Part shown: in pieces, positions 1-9,536 of the stretch
Numbering within the stretch: position 1 is the first letter of the stretch
Layout of the letters: each line of letters opens with the position of its first letter
From: Aquimarina macrocephali JAMB N27
GTDB taxonomy: Bacteria > Bacteroidota > Bacteroidia > Flavobacteriales > Flavobacteriaceae
Direction of reading: 5' to 3'
Assembly (NCBI RefSeq): GCF_000520995.1
Contig: NZ_JACA01000001.1
Span: forward strand, 594,290 to 658,289
DNA: 64,000 bases
Position numbers and translations under genes: made by a program
The notes under the pieces: model-generated
Database searches by the model: none
What the model was told of the DNA's origin: nothing
The model's input: the letters and a program-made list of their open reading frames with translations, nothing else

Positions 1-108
1 GGATTTCAGATACGTGAGGTAATTGGATTAGGGCTTAAATATAAGTTTTAAGTTAGAGCTTGTTTAAACACCTTGCTTCCTGAAAACTACTATTTTGAGA
101 ACCTTAAG

Positions 109-160
109 GTATACTTCAAATAATTCTAATATCTCGATATGCTCATGATTTGAAGTATAC
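109..160. repeat. Inverted repeat downstream of hflX
   Basis: A 13-base arm (positions 109-121, starting GTATACTTC) is repeated in inverted form at 148-160 with 26 bases between. Shorter flanking TTGAG/CTCAA sequences can extend the pairing. It follows the stop of the minus-strand gene ending at 212, so it may be a transcript-end hairpin or a small repeat remnant. I see no gene in the first 211 bases. Confidence 0.4.
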
Positions 161-211
161 TCAGAACCTCAAACCACTGATTTTCAGTTCTCATTGTAAT
201 TAAATATGCTC

Positions 212-1420
212 TTATTCTTCGACAATCTCAGGATATAAAAAGTTATTATAAGGGAAACGAGTTACATGAATATTTCGTGTTTCTTTATATACTCGTTTTC
301 TAAAGTCATCAATATTCTCTTTCTTGATCGCAGAAATAAACAAGGCGTTATCTCCTATTTTACTCATCCAAGTCTGTTTCCATTCTTCTAGAGTATAATG
401 AGCTTTGGTTCTTTCTGTAGTTAAATCATCACTATCTATTGTCTCATGTTGATAAGCATCAATTTTATTAAAAACCATCATAGTGGGTTTATCTCTACAA
501 TCAATTTCATCAAGAATCTTATTCACTGATTCGATATGATCTTCGAACTGTGGATGAGAAATATCTACTACATGTAATAATAAATCTGCTTCTCTTACTT
601 CGTCTAATGTGCTTTTAAAACTCTCTACCAGTTGAGTAGGTAGTTTTCTAATAAAACCAACTGTGTCACTAAGTAAAAATGGAAGGTTGCCAATAACTAC
701 TTTTCTTACTGTAGTGTCCAGAGTAGCAAAAAGTTTGTTTTCTGCAAAAACCTCGCTTTTGGCAATAACATTCATTAGTGTAGATTTACCCACATTGGTA
801 TACCCTACTAAAGCTACTCTAACCAATTTTCCACGATTACCACGTTGTGTCGCCATCTGCTTATCAATGGTAAGCAGTTTCTTTTTAAGCAAAGAAATTC
901 GGTCTCTAACAATACGACGATCTGTCTCTATCTCTGTTTCTCCCGGACCTCGCATCCCGATACCACCACGTTGTCTTTCTAAGTGAGTCCACAAGCCTGT
1001 TAATCTAGGTAATAAATATTGATACTGTGCCAACTCTACCTGAGTACGGGCATAGCTGGTTTGAGCACGTTGGGCAAAAATATCAAGGATTAAATTGGTT
1101 CGATCTATAATTTTAGCCTTTAGAATACGCTCTATATTACGAAGTTGACCTGGGGATAATTCATCATCAAAAACGACAGTACCAATATCATGTTGTTCTA
1201 CATAAATTCGTACATCCTCCATTTTTCCTGATCCTATAAAAGTTTTAGAATTAGGCATATCCATCTTTTGGGTAAATCGTTTTACCACTTCGCCCCCAGC
1301 TGTAAACGTAAGAAATTCTAATTCATCCAAAAACTCTTCAAGCTTCTCTTCATCTTGATTCTTGGTTATGATTCCTATCAAAACTGTTTTCTCGTATGCT
1401 ATTTCTTCTCTTTCTAACAT
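212..1420 (-). CDS. hflX: Ribosome-associated GTPase HflX
   Basis: This 402-residue protein has the HflX layout: an N-terminal nucleotide-binding domain, the family signature GPGETEIETDRR near residues 157-168, and a TrmE-Era-like G domain. The G1 loop GYTNVGKST is near residue 206, G3 DTVGF near 252, and G4 NKID near 316. HflX binds the 50S subunit and rescues or splits stalled ribosomes, notably under heat stress (family knowledge). The length is normal for Bacteroidota. The start MLEREEIAYEKTV sits just before the first conserved strand. Two overlapping TAnnTTTG elements lie about 50 bases upstream, and the gene is divergent from the nuclease at 1543. Confidence 0.95.
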   Translation of the reverse strand: MLEREEIAYEKTVLIGIITKNQDEEKLEEFLDELEFLTFTAGGEVVKRFTQKMDMPNSKTFIGSGKMEDVRIYVEQHDIGTVVFDDELSPGQLRNIERILKAKIIDRTNLILDIFAQRAQTSYARTQVELAQYQYLLPRLTGLWTHLERQRGGIGMRGPGETEIETDRRIVRDRISLLKKKLLTIDKQMATQRGNRGKLVRVALVGYTNVGKSTLMNVIAKSEVFAENKLFATLDTTVRKVVIGNLPFLLSDTVGFIRKLPTQLVESFKSTLDEVREADLLLHVVDISHPQFEDHIESVNKILDEIDCRDKPTMMVFNKIDAYQHETIDSDDLTTERTKAHYTLEEWKQTWMSKIGDNALFISAIKKENIDDFRKRVYKETRNIHVTRFPYNNFLYPEIVEE

Positions 1421-1468
1421 TAGCTACCTAATCTTCTATATCTTAATTTATTATATTGTGCCTTTAAA

Positions 1469-1484
1469 CAAATGTACAAAAGTA
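1469..1484 (-). promoter_or_regulatory. Candidate hflX promoter, two -7 elements
   Basis: Read on the minus strand this is TACTTTTGTACATTTG, two adjacent matches to the Bacteroidota -7 consensus TAnnTTTG, ending about 49 bases before the hflX start. No clear -33 TTG at the expected spacing was found, so this is a motif call only. Confidence 0.35.
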
Positions 1485-1542
1485 CAACAATTATGTACTC
1501 GGGAACCAACATTATAGCCGGTTTCTTATAAAATTAAATGCC

Positions 1543-2514
1543 ATGGCCAATAAATTTTATTTCAGTAAAAAAAGCACAAATCACTTTACCATAGCATTTT
1601 ATAACCTGGAGAATTTATTCGACACCAAAGATGACCCGAAAACCTTAGACAATGATTTCTTGCCAGATTCTGAAAAAAAATGGAATCAAAAACGTTATGA
1701 AAAAAAAATATTCAAGCTTGGTACAGCCATTTCTAATATTGGATTTTCAAAGACAAGAAGAGCTCCTATCCTGGTTGGTGTTGCAGAAGTAGAAAATAAA
1801 GCGGTTCTCAAAGATCTTATAAACTCTAAACATTTAAAACAAAAAGAGTATGGTATTGTTCATTATGATTCTCCAGATGAACGAGGTATTGATGTAGGAT
1901 TACTATATCAGAAACAATATTTTGAAGTAAAGAATTCTAAAACTATTACTGTTTTGGTAGATAATGAAAAAGGAGAACGGGACTATACTCGCGATATTCT
2001 ATGGGTAACCGGTGCTTTAAATCAAGAAGAAGTTCATATCTTAATAAATCATTGGCCATCAAGAAGAGATGGAGCAGAAAGTACAGCCTATAAGCGCATT
2101 GCTGCCGCAGAAAAAAACCGTGAGATTATCAACCAGATTACTGATAAAAATCCTAATGCAAAAATTATCATCATGGGAGATTTTAATGATGATCCTTCTA
2201 GCGAAAGTATAAAAAATTTGGTGCAGCAAGATCTTTTTAATCCAATGGAACGACTCCTTACCCGATACAGAGGTAGTACCAGTTACAGAAGTCAATGGAA
2301 CCTGTTTGATCAAATAATCTTTAGCCATAACTTTCATCAATATGAAGGGGGAAAACATAGTTTTTCTAATGCTGCCATCTTTGATGATGACTTCCTAAAG
2401 ATCTACAAGGGTCGCTATAAGGGTACTCCTTTCAGAACTTATGCAGGAAGAAAATATAAAGGAGGATACAGTGATCATTTTCCTGTGTATATACGTTTAA
2501 GACACAATATATAG
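1543..2514 (+). CDS. Endonuclease/exonuclease/phosphatase family protein (no signal peptide)
   Basis: The 323-residue protein is a single EEP (DNase I-like) domain. Visible motifs are YNLENLFD at residues 20-27 (metal/phosphate site), GVAEVENK near 79-86, NHWPSRR from 169 with the catalytic His, GDFNDDP at 212-218, and the final SDHFP at 310-314. All EEP catalytic positions are present, so a phosphodiesterase or nuclease activity is expected; the substrate is unknown. It closely resembles the protein at 20853 over most of its length, but unlike that protein it has no obvious N-terminal leader, so it may be cytoplasmic. A strong terminator follows. The ATG at 1543 is the only start before the first conserved strand. 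Confidence 0.88.
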   Translation: MANKFYFSKKSTNHFTIAFYNLENLFDTKDDPKTLDNDFLPDSEKKWNQKRYEKKIFKLGTAISNIGFSKTRRAPILVGVAEVENKAVLKDLINSKHLKQKEYGIVHYDSPDERGIDVGLLYQKQYFEVKNSKTITVLVDNEKGERDYTRDILWVTGALNQEEVHILINHWPSRRDGAESTAYKRIAAAEKNREIINQITDKNPNAKIIIMGDFNDDPSSESIKNLVQQDLFNPMERLLTRYRGSTSYRSQWNLFDQIIFSHNFHQYEGGKHSFSNAAIFDDDFLKIYKGRYKGTPFRTYAGRKYKGGYSDHFPVYIRLRHNI

Positions 2515-2554
2515 GAGGTGTTTTAACCCTGGTAAAACAGGTAAAAGACCTAAA

Positions 2555-2595
2555 AAAAGTCCGAATAGTTTGAAATTCAAGCTATTCGGACTTTT
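2555..2595 (+). terminator. Rho-independent terminator after the EEP nuclease
   Basis: Left arm AAAAGTCCGAATAG (2555-2568) pairs perfectly with CTATTCGGACTTTT (2582-2595), giving a 14-bp stem with a 13-base loop. Its position shows that the next gene starts downstream at 2645 rather than inside this hairpin. Confidence 0.8.
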
Positions 2596-2644
2596 CTATT
2601 TTGACCACTGTCTATATTCGCCAAATAAACCAATAATTTTAAAT

Positions 2645-3124
2645 ATGAAAACACAAAATTTTAAAAATCTAGTTTTTTTATGTGTGGGACTTTTAATGTT
2701 TTCCTGCAGTAAATCTGATCTTTCTGAAGCCGATGAAACATTGGTATTAGAAAAAAGCGAAGTTGAAATTGTAGAGAATCAAGATGCTAAGGGGATAATA
2801 CTCCCTGGATTGCTACCTGGGATTTATGGGTCTACAAATATTAATACTTATGAAAATGAGACGTATAGTTATGTTTTAACTCAGGCAGAACAAAATGCTG
2901 TTCCGAGTAGTTCAAGACGATTCAAAGTGCGTTTTCAAGTATGGTCTGGGGGTGCTTGGGTGCATAAAAAAACATACAGTAACCAACCTAGTACAGTAAC
3001 AGCCAAATTTCCAAAATATGGAAATAATAACACTGTCTTCTGGAGAATTGGGTTTCAGATGTATAATAAAAACACAAATGTGCACTACAGTAAAAAATGG
3101 AAAACAATCTTAGTACATAATTAA
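2645..3124 (+). CDS. Small lipoprotein of unknown function
   Basis: I chose the ATG at 2645, giving 159 residues. The frame is open further upstream, but that extension lies in a terminator. The leader MKTQNFKNLVFLCVGLLMFS ends in a lipobox-like FSC, so the mature protein is probably membrane-anchored through that Cys. After an acidic linker the rest is a compact, Gly/Asn/aromatic-rich region (WSGGAWVHKK, WRIGFQMYNK) typical of a beta-sandwich. I do not recognise the family. It stands alone between two terminators. Confidence 0.7.
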   Translation: MKTQNFKNLVFLCVGLLMFSCSKSDLSEADETLVLEKSEVEIVENQDAKGIILPGLLPGIYGSTNINTYENETYSYVLTQAEQNAVPSSSRRFKVRFQVWSGGAWVHKKTYSNQPSTVTAKFPKYGNNNTVFWRIGFQMYNKNTNVHYSKKWKTILVHN

Positions 3125-3162
3125 ACACAGTACTTACATTGTACCTTCTAGATCATTTTTAT

Positions 3163-3198
3163 AAAGACATCTGGATAGATATCTATCCAGATGTCTTT
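3163..3198. terminator. Bidirectional terminator, perfect 36-bp palindrome
   Basis: The sequence from 3163 to 3180 (AAAGACATCTGGATAGAT) is followed immediately by its exact reverse complement to 3198, with no spacer. It sits between two convergent genes (ending at 3124 on plus and 3267 on minus) and can serve both. The same AAAGAC...GTCTTT ends recur at 34371 and 46091. Confidence 0.75.
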
Positions 3199-3266
3199 CG
3201 TGTTTATACACATAAACACTTGCATTTTTTAAACTTTTTTTATTACTCAACTTATCTATAAATTGA

Positions 3267-4004
3267 CTAAAAATAATATCTGCCAGATTCAATAAAATCA
3301 TCAGAGATAGTAGTATATGAATCCCAACAAGTATTACAAGTAGAATCTAACCATTTATTAAACCCTGTTTTAGAATTAAATTGCATACCTGTTTCTGTTG
3401 CTTCATTGTAACCATAAATAGAAATGTATCTAAAACGCCACCCGTCTGTCCCTTGTAATTTAATAGTAGCCGATTCAATTTCCATCCATTCAATATCAAT
3501 AGGTTTTGGTAACGTTAGTTCTAGTTCGTATGTGTCTATACTGCCTTGTTCTCGCCCTCCCTGTAATACAAAATTCCTTTTGGTCATTATTCCTTTATCG
3601 GTCTTAAAAACTATATCAATCTTTACAACTCCATTCGTTCCTTCATGTGTATTAGTGCCAGTCATTGTTGTTATTCTAAAAGGAATTTTTGTAATCGATC
3701 CTGAAAAAAAGGAGAATCCTGTTTTTTGCTTATGTCCTGTGAGGTTTTTCTCAAATTTGGCTAAGGCTTCTGCTTTACTCGTTTCGGCACTAAAACTCAT
3801 ATGAAATATTGGTTTTATTACTCCTGATTGATCATCTGCTACAGTAACATCACTATTTCCTGTAGTACTCATAAAACCTTCTTGCTCTTTTATGTTTAGT
3901 ATCTCGGTATCTGATTCTGTTTTTTCACATGATGTAATCACCAAAACACCTATTGTTACGAATATGTATTTTTTAAGTTTTGTTACTGTTTTCATTTTGT
4001 TCAT
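3267..4004 (-). CDS. Putative lipoprotein of unknown function
   Basis: The 245-residue protein begins with a basic stretch and hydrophobic leader ending VLVITSC, a lipoprotein signal with Cys at about residue 26. The mature part has an acidic/Ser-Thr linker and then a beta-rich domain of about 190 residues, with several Trp and two Cys near the C-terminus (DSTCNTCWDS). I do not recognise the family; a surface lipid- or sugar-binding fold is possible but not shown. Two starts are possible (MNKMKT, or the Met three residues later). A good Bacteroidota promoter lies about 40 bases upstream, so it is a single-gene unit. Confidence 0.7.
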   Translation of the reverse strand: MNKMKTVTKLKKYIFVTIGVLVITSCEKTESDTEILNIKEQEGFMSTTGNSDVTVADDQSGVIKPIFHMSFSAETSKAEALAKFEKNLTGHKQKTGFSFFSGSITKIPFRITTMTGTNTHEGTNGVVKIDIVFKTDKGIMTKRNFVLQGGREQGSIDTYELELTLPKPIDIEWMEIESATIKLQGTDGWRFRYISIYGYNEATETGMQFNSKTGFNKWLDSTCNTCWDSYTTISDDFIESGRYYF

Positions 4005-4043
4005 TAAGAGTTTTAATTATAAAAATATTTGTCTTTGATTCAA

Positions 4044-4075
4044 CAAATGTAAACTCAAGTATCCTATTTTATCAA
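4044..4075 (-). promoter_or_regulatory. Bacteroidota-type promoter for the lipoprotein gene
   Basis: On the minus strand TTG (4073-4075) is followed after 21 bases by TACATTTG (4044-4051), matching the -33 TTG / -7 TAnnTTTG architecture. The -7 element ends 40 bases before the start at 4004. The rest of the 349-base gap to the gene at 4354 is AT-rich, and I see no gene in it. Confidence 0.5.
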
Positions 4076-4353
4076 TCGTAGTTGATGGTCTGCTATTTTG
4101 AATTGATCAAAAATATGTTTCAATTGATAGTTTGTAATCTTCACCTATTCAGTTACATCAAAATCATTTGGATTCTAGATTATAATCTATAACTAAGAAA
4201 ACTATATCCTTCTTTAACAAACCATTGATTAATATGTGATTACAAAAAAATACTTGATTTTCTTAAACTTTTTTTAACATATCTGCCCAATAATAATCAT
4301 TCTAATACTCTAACTTGCATTACGCAAAAAATCACACAAAAAATTTAATAGTC

Positions 4354-7300
4354 ATGAAATTAAAATTACTCTTAATTCCATTCGTTATCTCCTGCTTTTT
4401 TTGGACTCAGAATGGGTTTACTCAATCCGTATTTATTAATGAAATACACTACGACAATGCAAGCACAGATATAGAAGAAGCTATCGAAATTGCAGGGACA
4501 GCAGGGACAGACCTTTCTGGTTGGAATATTGTTTTGTATAATGGGTCTAATAACGCCGTTTATAATACAATTTCTATTTCGGGAGTGATTCCTGATCAGC
4601 AAAATGGTTTTGGAACGATAGTAGAAATTCTTCCAGCCAATGGATTACAAAATGGTGCACCAGATGGGATTGCATTAATTGATAACAATAATACTGTTAT
4701 CCAGTTTTTAAGCTATGAAGGTGTTATTACTGCAACAGATGGACCCGCATCTGGGTTAACAAGTACCGATATAGGTGTATCAGAATCTAGCAGTACTCCC
4801 GTTGGAGCCTCTTTACAACTAGCAGGAACAGGAACATCTGCTACAGAATTTACTTGGGAAACATCTACAACCAACTCATATGGTGCGATAAATACTAATC
4901 AGGTTTTAGGAACACCAGTTATCATACCAATAATTAACGAGTTTGTATTTAATCATACCGGATCAGATACTGATGAATTTGTAGAAATATTAGCTAGTGT
5001 AGAAACAGACTTAAGCGAATATTGGTTACTAGAAATTGAAGGAGATAGTAATGCTTCTGGAGTTATCGATGAAGTAATACAATTAGGCACTACAGATATT
5101 AATGGATATTTCACTACTGCTTTTGGTAGTAATGTATATGAAAACGGAACTGTCACTCTACTTCTGGTAAAGAATTTTACAGGTAGTTTAGGGCAAGACC
5201 TAGATACAGATGACAATGGTATCTTTGATGTTACCCCGTGGGAAGAACGCATTGATGATATTGGAGTTAATGATGGTGGTGCATCTGATCTTAACTATGC
5301 CAATATTACTTTACTACAATCCTTTGATGGAAGCTCATTTACTGTTGGAGGAGCATCGAGGTTTCCAAATGGTCAAGATACCGATGCTATCACCGATTGG
5401 AAAAGAAATGATTTTGATGGAAGTGGGTTACCAAGCTTCCCCTTAGCTATAGCAGAGCCGGGAGAAGCTGTTAATACTCCTAATCGAGAAAATGTAGTTA
5501 TTGATGATGTTGATCCTACAACCGTTATAGTAATTAATGAAATTGACGCAGATACAGATGGATCTGATATTTTAGAATTTGTAGAGCTGTTTGACGGCGG
5601 AGCCGGAAACACATCTCTGGATGGACACACTTTAGTATTCTTTAACGGATCCAATAATCAGAGTTATGCTGCCTATGATTTAACTGGTTCTACCACAAAT
5701 GCTAATGGATACTTTGTTATCGGTAATGCAGATGTAGCTAACGTCGGGGTTACGTTTCCTGGTAATGGACTACAAAATGGAGCAGATGCTGTAGCACTAT
5801 ATAAAACTGAAGCTTCTAATTTTCCTAACGGAAGCGCTATCACAACAGAAAATTTGGTAGATGCTATTGTATACGACACCAATGATAGTGACGATACAGA
5901 ACTATTGGTTTTACTAAACAGTAGTGAACCACAAGTAAATGAAGACGAGAAAAATGATAAGAATTTCCATTCATTACAACGTTTCCCTAATGGATCAGGA
6001 GGATTAAGAAATACCTCAACATATACACAAGCAATTCCTACTCCGGGAGGAGCAAATACCAATGCAACAGAGATAGCTAATCTTATTATTAACGAACTGG
6101 ATGCAGATACTCAAGGCTCTGATGCTTTAGAGTTTGTGGAACTATATGATGGTGGAACCGGAAATACCTCACTTGATGGTTATGTATTGGTAAATTATAA
6201 CGGAAGTAACAATACCAGTTATAATGCCATTGATTTAGATGGTTTTACTACCAATGCCGAAGGATATTTTGTCATTGGTAATGCAGATGTTGCTAATGTA
6301 GGCCTTGTCGTTCCCGGAAATACGTTCCAGAATGGTGCAGATGCTGTGGTCTTGTATTTTGGTGATGCTACAAGCTTTCCTAACGGAACAGCGGTTACTA
6401 CCGAAAATATCATTGATGCCATTGTATATGATACCGATGATGCTGATGATGTAGAATTATTAGTACTTCTAAATACAGATCAGCCACAGGTAAACGAAAA
6501 CACAAACGGAAATAAAGATGGAGAATCTTTACAACGAAGCCCTAATGGACAAGGAGGAGTTCAAAATACTGCTTCATATGTAGCTAAAGCTCCAACACCA
6601 GGAGCAGATAACGATGGTGTAATAGTAATTCCTGGCGACCCAATAAGCATTGCAGAAGCTAGAGCTACTGCCGAAGGTACACCAGTTACTATCACCGGAG
6701 TATTAACTGTTACTGATAGTTTTAATGGTCCTGCATTTATTCAGGATACCACCGGTGGTATCGCTATTTTTGATGACCAGGTGCAAGCAAATGCTACTTT
6801 AAAAGTTGGAGATTCTATTACCATAACAGGGATCAGGGCTGCTTTTAATGATCAGATTCAGATTAGTTCTGTAACAGATGTAGTAAATAACGGTCTTCCT
6901 CAAAACCCAATTACACCACTAGACATTACACTTGCAGAGCTTGCAGATCATCCGGGAGAATTGGTTCGAGTACTTAATACTACATTCCCTAATCCGGGAG
7001 ATCTTTTATTTGGAAACTCTAATTTCACCCTTACCGATGCTAGAGGAAATGGAGAACTACGTGTTGATAACGATGTAGCTTCTATAGTAGGTAAAGCACA
7101 ACCCATTACCTGTTCAGAAATCACTGGTGTGATAGGTCGTTTTAGAGAATTCTTCCAGTTACTGCCAAGGCAGGTTTCAGATATTCCTTGTGCGGTAGAA
7201 TTTATTCCACCGGGAGACACTGTAGGGTTCCCTAAAGAAGATACTTTTGATGTAGTAACCTGGAATATCGAATGGTTTGGTGATGAAAACAACTCGCCTG

Positions 7301-8964
7301 TAGGTCAAAATCCTATGTCTGATGCAATTCAAAGAGATAGCACGGCTACAGTACTTAAAAAGTTAAAAGCAGATGTATATGCCGTAGAAGAAATTGCTGA
7401 TGATGTATTATTTGAAGAATTAGTAAACCTGTTACCAGGATATGATTATATTTTATCTGATGCTGTTTCCCGTCCTAATTCTGGTGGAGTATCACAAAAA
7501 GTAGGATTCATTTATAATACAGAAACTGTTTCTGTGGTTGAAACAAGAGCAATGTTTACATCCATTCACCCGCTATATAATGGTGGTGATGCATCTGCAC
7601 TTGTAGATTATCCTAGCGAAACAGATCGTTTCTACGCTAGTGGAAGATTACCCTTTTTAATGACTGCAGATATAACTATTAACGGAGTTACAGAACGTAT
7701 TGATTTGATCGCACTACATGCCAGAGCAAATAGTAGCAATGGTCCTCAAAATCGGTATGATATGCGTAAATATGATGTAGAAGTATTAAAAGATTCGCTA
7801 GATGCTAATTTTGCAAACAATAAGGTTATTCTTTTGGGAGATTATAATGACGATGTAGATGAAACTGTAGCAGACATCCCATCAACCATTTCTAGTTTTC
7901 AGGAATATGTAGATGATACAGCTAATTACACGATTGTATCTTCTGCGTTAAGCGAAGCAGGATTGCGATCATTTGTTTTTAGAGAAAATATGATTGATCA
8001 TATTATGGTTACTAATGAACTTAATGAAGCTTATATCGAAAATTCTGTAACAGTTCATTACGACGTATATGATAATGATTACGCATTCACTACATCGGAT
8101 CACTTACCCGTTTCTGCACGATTCTTACTAGAACCAGAATTTGTAAACAATAATTGTTCTGGGGCATCTGTGGTAGCTTTTGATCAAGGCAAGAGAAAAG
8201 ATGGAGGAAGAATACCTCGACTTAGAAGTAAAACTAAGCGTGCCTTAGGAACTCCTAGAGAAAAAAGATATTTTAATTTTGTGAGTTTAGGTTTTGGTGG
8301 ATCGATCACCATAGAACTAAACAACGAAATTTTTGATAATGCTGATACTAATGAATTTGCAGTATTCGAATCTACAGGGTTCTTTGACAACGTCCCTTGT
8401 AATTACTATCCAGAATCAGCAGAAGTATTTGCTTCTCTAGATGGTATTGAGTTTGTTTCTTTAGGAACAACTTGCCAGGATGGAGAATTTGATCTTGCAA
8501 CGGGTAACTTACGTTCTGCAAAATATATCAAAGTTGTAGATACAAGTGATAAAGCTAGTTTCCCATGGTTTGCAGATGGCTATGATCTAGATGCTATTGT
8601 ATGCCTTGAAAATGGTGAGCGTATCGCTACAAAAAATACTATGGCAAATACAAAACCTCCTACTGCTCTAGAAAGTGAATTACTAACCGAAGATTTTGGA
8701 TTAGAAGAAGCAAGTGTTTTTGTTTCCCCAAATCCATTTAAGAATCAATTATCTATAGATTTTAATACTCTTGTTGAAGGAGATGTAGATGTTATAATTA
8801 CTGATGTAACTGGCAAAACTGTATATACTCAAACGATACAACTTAATGCCAGACAATCCAAATTATCTATTGATATGAATCGTTATCCAAAAGGATTTTA
8901 TGTTGTACATGCTTCTAGTACAAATGGAAAACTTAATATAACTAAAAAGATAATTAAAAAATAA
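4354..8964 (+). CDS. T9SS-secreted multidomain nuclease (lamin-tail domains + OB-fold + EEP nuclease)
   Basis: I chose the start MKLKLLLIPFVIS at 4354, which gives a classical leader; the frame extends 13 codons further. The 1536-residue protein reads in order: leader; two lamin-tail-like domains (about 25-180 and 190-370), each opening with an INE-type strand; two nearly identical lamin-tail domains (about 390-570 and 578-745); an OB-fold-like region (about 750-860, GTPVTITGVLTV); an EEP nuclease (about 966-1252) with WNIEWFGDE, LLGDYNDD near 1162 and SDHLP near 1248; a beta domain; and a C-terminal type A T9SS sorting domain starting SPNPFKNQLSIDF. It resembles known extracellular nucleases combining lamin-tail, OB and EEP domains. 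Expected role: surface or secreted degradation of nucleic acid. It is monocistronic with a strong terminator. Confidence 0.9.
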   Translation: MKLKLLLIPFVISCFFWTQNGFTQSVFINEIHYDNASTDIEEAIEIAGTAGTDLSGWNIVLYNGSNNAVYNTISISGVIPDQQNGFGTIVEILPANGLQNGAPDGIALIDNNNTVIQFLSYEGVITATDGPASGLTSTDIGVSESSSTPVGASLQLAGTGTSATEFTWETSTTNSYGAINTNQVLGTPVIIPIINEFVFNHTGSDTDEFVEILASVETDLSEYWLLEIEGDSNASGVIDEVIQLGTTDINGYFTTAFGSNVYENGTVTLLLVKNFTGSLGQDLDTDDNGIFDVTPWEERIDDIGVNDGGASDLNYANITLLQSFDGSSFTVGGASRFPNGQDTDAITDWKRNDFDGSGLPSFPLAIAEPGEAVNTPNRENVVIDDVDPTTVIVINEIDADTDGSDILEFVELFDGGAGNTSLDGHTLVFFNGSNNQSYAAYDLTGSTTNANGYFVIGNADVANVGVTFPGNGLQNGADAVALYKTEASNFPNGSAITTENLVDAIVYDTNDSDDTELLVLLNSSEPQVNEDEKNDKNFHSLQRFPNGSGGLRNTSTYTQAIPTPGGANTNATEIANLIINELDADTQGSDALEFVELYDGGTGNTSLDGYVLVNYNGSNNTSYNAIDLDGFTTNAEGYFVIGNADVANVGLVVPGNTFQNGADAVVLYFGDATSFPNGTAVTTENIIDAIVYDTDDADDVELLVLLNTDQPQVNENTNGNKDGESLQRSPNGQGGVQNTASYVAKAPTPGADNDGVIVIPGDPISIAEARATAEGTPVTITGVLTVTDSFNGPAFIQDTTGGIAIFDDQVQANATLKVGDSITITGIRAAFNDQIQISSVTDVVNNGLPQNPITPLDITLAELADHPGELVRVLNTTFPNPGDLLFGNSNFTLTDARGNGELRVDNDVASIVGKAQPITCSEITGVIGRFREFFQLLPRQVSDIPCAVEFIPPGDTVGFPKEDTFDVVTWNIEWFGDENNSPVGQNPMSDAIQRDSTATVLKKLKADVYAVEEIADDVLFEELVNLLPGYDYILSDAVSRPNSGGVSQKVGFIYNTETVSVVETRAMFTSIHPLYNGGDASALVDYPSETDRFYASGRLPFLMTADITINGVTERIDLIALHARANSSNGPQNRYDMRKYDVEVLKDSLDANFANNKVILLGDYNDDVDETVADIPSTISSFQEYVDDTANYTIVSSALSEAGLRSFVFRENMIDHIMVTNELNEAYIENSVTVHYDVYDNDYAFTTSDHLPVSARFLLEPEFVNNNCSGASVVAFDQGKRKDGGRIPRLRSKTKRALGTPREKRYFNFVSLGFGGSITIELNNEIFDNADTNEFAVFESTGFFDNVPCNYYPESAEVFASLDGIEFVSLGTTCQDGEFDLATGNLRSAKYIKVVDTSDKASFPWFADGYDLDAIVCLENGERIATKNTMANTKPPTALESELLTEDFGLEEASVFVSPNPFKNQLSIDFNTLVEGDVDVIITDVTGKTVYTQTIQLNARQSKLSIDMNRYPKGFYVVHASSTNGKLNITKKIIKK
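5521..6610 (+). repeat. Tandem duplicated lamin-tail domain within the secreted nuclease
   Basis: Two consecutive coding units of about 560 bases (from about 5521 and from about 6085) encode near-identical domains. Both contain LEFVELxDGG, TSLDGxxLV, a long shared block around YFVIGNADVANVG, QNGADAV, DAIVYDT and ELLVLLN. The first two lamin-tail domains of the same protein are much more diverged, so this looks like a more recent internal duplication. Confidence 0.8.
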
Positions 8965-9015
8965 TTGAATTAGAAGGAGGCTATTTAGATAATCTCTTAA
9001 ACAATACCAGATCTA

Positions 9016-9047
9016 AAAAAGGCTGAATTATCTAATTCAGCCTTTTT
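9016..9047 (+). terminator. Rho-independent terminator after the secreted nuclease
   Basis: AAAAAGGCTGAATTA (9016-9030) pairs perfectly with TAATTCAGCCTTTTT (9033-9047) and ends in a T run. The core GGCTGAATT/AATTCAGCC is the same as in the terminator at 11435, so the two transcription units share a hairpin sequence. Confidence 0.85.
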
Positions 9048-9536
9048 ATTATTTACTTATTTCTTTTTCAAAACATATCTAATGCATTGTTTTTCAGTAA
9101 CATAACATTACGGGTTCTCATCAAAAAAAAACATCCAAACACCTGTTTTTATCCAGAGTTTATGACTAGTCTCTATACAGTTAATTAACCCATTTTTATA
9201 TAGTGATTTTCCTGAATAATAGTTTAACCACCTAATAATCAATTAATTATATTTTCAAACGATTAAGAATGCTATTATCTATTTTTATAGATAGATAGAT
9301 TTGAATACTTTTAAAATTGAAATCAATAGAGATTAAATATTTCTTCATTTGATACTACTCCACTCTAATGGTTAGAATCCCACAATGATTATAGTATCAT
9401 TAGGACAAAACCATCCAATAGGTAAGAAACAAAAATATATCTGGCGCCGAAAGTAAATGTTTCTAAAAGAATGATCTCATGAATCCTTGTAGGCTTCAAA
9501 AACTAACTTATTTAATAATCTTAAAACTAAATCAAA
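9048..9536. other. Long intergenic region before the HEIGH peptidase pair
   Basis: About 490 AT-rich bases without a convincing gene on either strand. It contains a short ATAG/GATA tandem stretch near 9285-9300. The last 30 bases (AATCTTAAAACTAAATCAAA before the ATG) closely match the leader of the second peptidase gene at 10576, so the leader was duplicated with the gene. In the sample 9121-9240, C exceeds G on the plus strand (23 to 10). Confidence 0.5.

Noticed and set aside
2570..2644. N-terminal extension of the lipoprotein gene at 2645
   Set aside because: It begins inside a strong terminator hairpin and would bury the lipoprotein leader.
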